Shown: positions 5,749 to 5,775 of the stretch, piece after piece
Position numbering within the stretch: the first letter of the stretch is position 1
Layout: the number at the start of each line of letters is the position of its first letter
NCBI GenBank assembly: GCA_021159785.1
Contig: JAGHDU010000030.1
Coordinates: 1 to 5,775, forward strand
Direction of reading: 5' to 3'
DNA: 5,775 nt
Source of the DNA: Staphylothermus sp.
Lineage (GTDB): Archaea; Thermoproteota; Thermoprotei_A; Sulfolobales; Desulfurococcaceae
Translations under genes and position numbers: made by a program
The notes under the pieces: model-generated
Databases searched by the model: none
Told to the model about the DNA's origin: nothing
The model's input: the letters and a program-made list of their open reading frames with translations, nothing else

Positions 5749-5775
5749 ATAAACCACTCTCGTAATACATTTTTC

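Overview
The window looks like a chromosomal segment of a hyperthermophilic crenarchaeon. A Desulfurococcales member, perhaps close to Staphylothermus, is my best guess from recall, not from a search. The reasons are AT-rich DNA, a tRNA gene with a short bulge-helix-bulge intron after position 37, an archaeal-type bifunctional fructose-1,6-bisphosphate aldolase/phosphatase, a short archaeal-type triosephosphate isomerase, two DUF131-family membrane proteins and GGTG-type ribosome binding sites.

Layout, left to right. (1) 29-922, plus: an unrecognised, probably exported protein with six N-glycosylation sequons. (2) 919-1493, minus: two tandem small DUF131-type membrane proteins; the last of them meets gene 1 tail to tail, and the two stop codons interlock in one CTAG. 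(3) 1494-1559: a compact divergent promoter region. (4) 1560-3587, plus: a probable three-gene operon of a DUF1805 protein, a two-helix membrane protein and pyruvate kinase. (5) 3615-3718, minus: tRNA-Thr(CGU) with a 30-nt intron. (6) 3796-5748, minus: fbp (FBP aldolase/phosphatase) followed by tpiA (triosephosphate isomerase). No stretch of 300 bases or more lacks a gene.

How the genes work together. The right half is central carbon metabolism. FBP aldolase/phosphatase with triosephosphate isomerase forms the unidirectional gluconeogenic route from triose phosphates to fructose 6-phosphate. Pyruvate kinase, on the opposite strand, is the last glycolytic step. The left half is small membrane or exported proteins of unknown role.

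A recurring point is start choice. For several genes the longest open frame begins at a GTG or TTG that lies within or upstream of the Shine-Dalgarno-like GGTG motif, so the real start is a few codons downstream; coordinates here follow that reading. I see no CRISPR array, transposon, phage gene, toxin-antitoxin pair or other clearly new system. The best leads are the unusual cation-site residues of the pyruvate kinase, its possible link with two small unknown genes, the diverged DUF131 pair, and the palindrome-rich convergent gene junction at 884-922.
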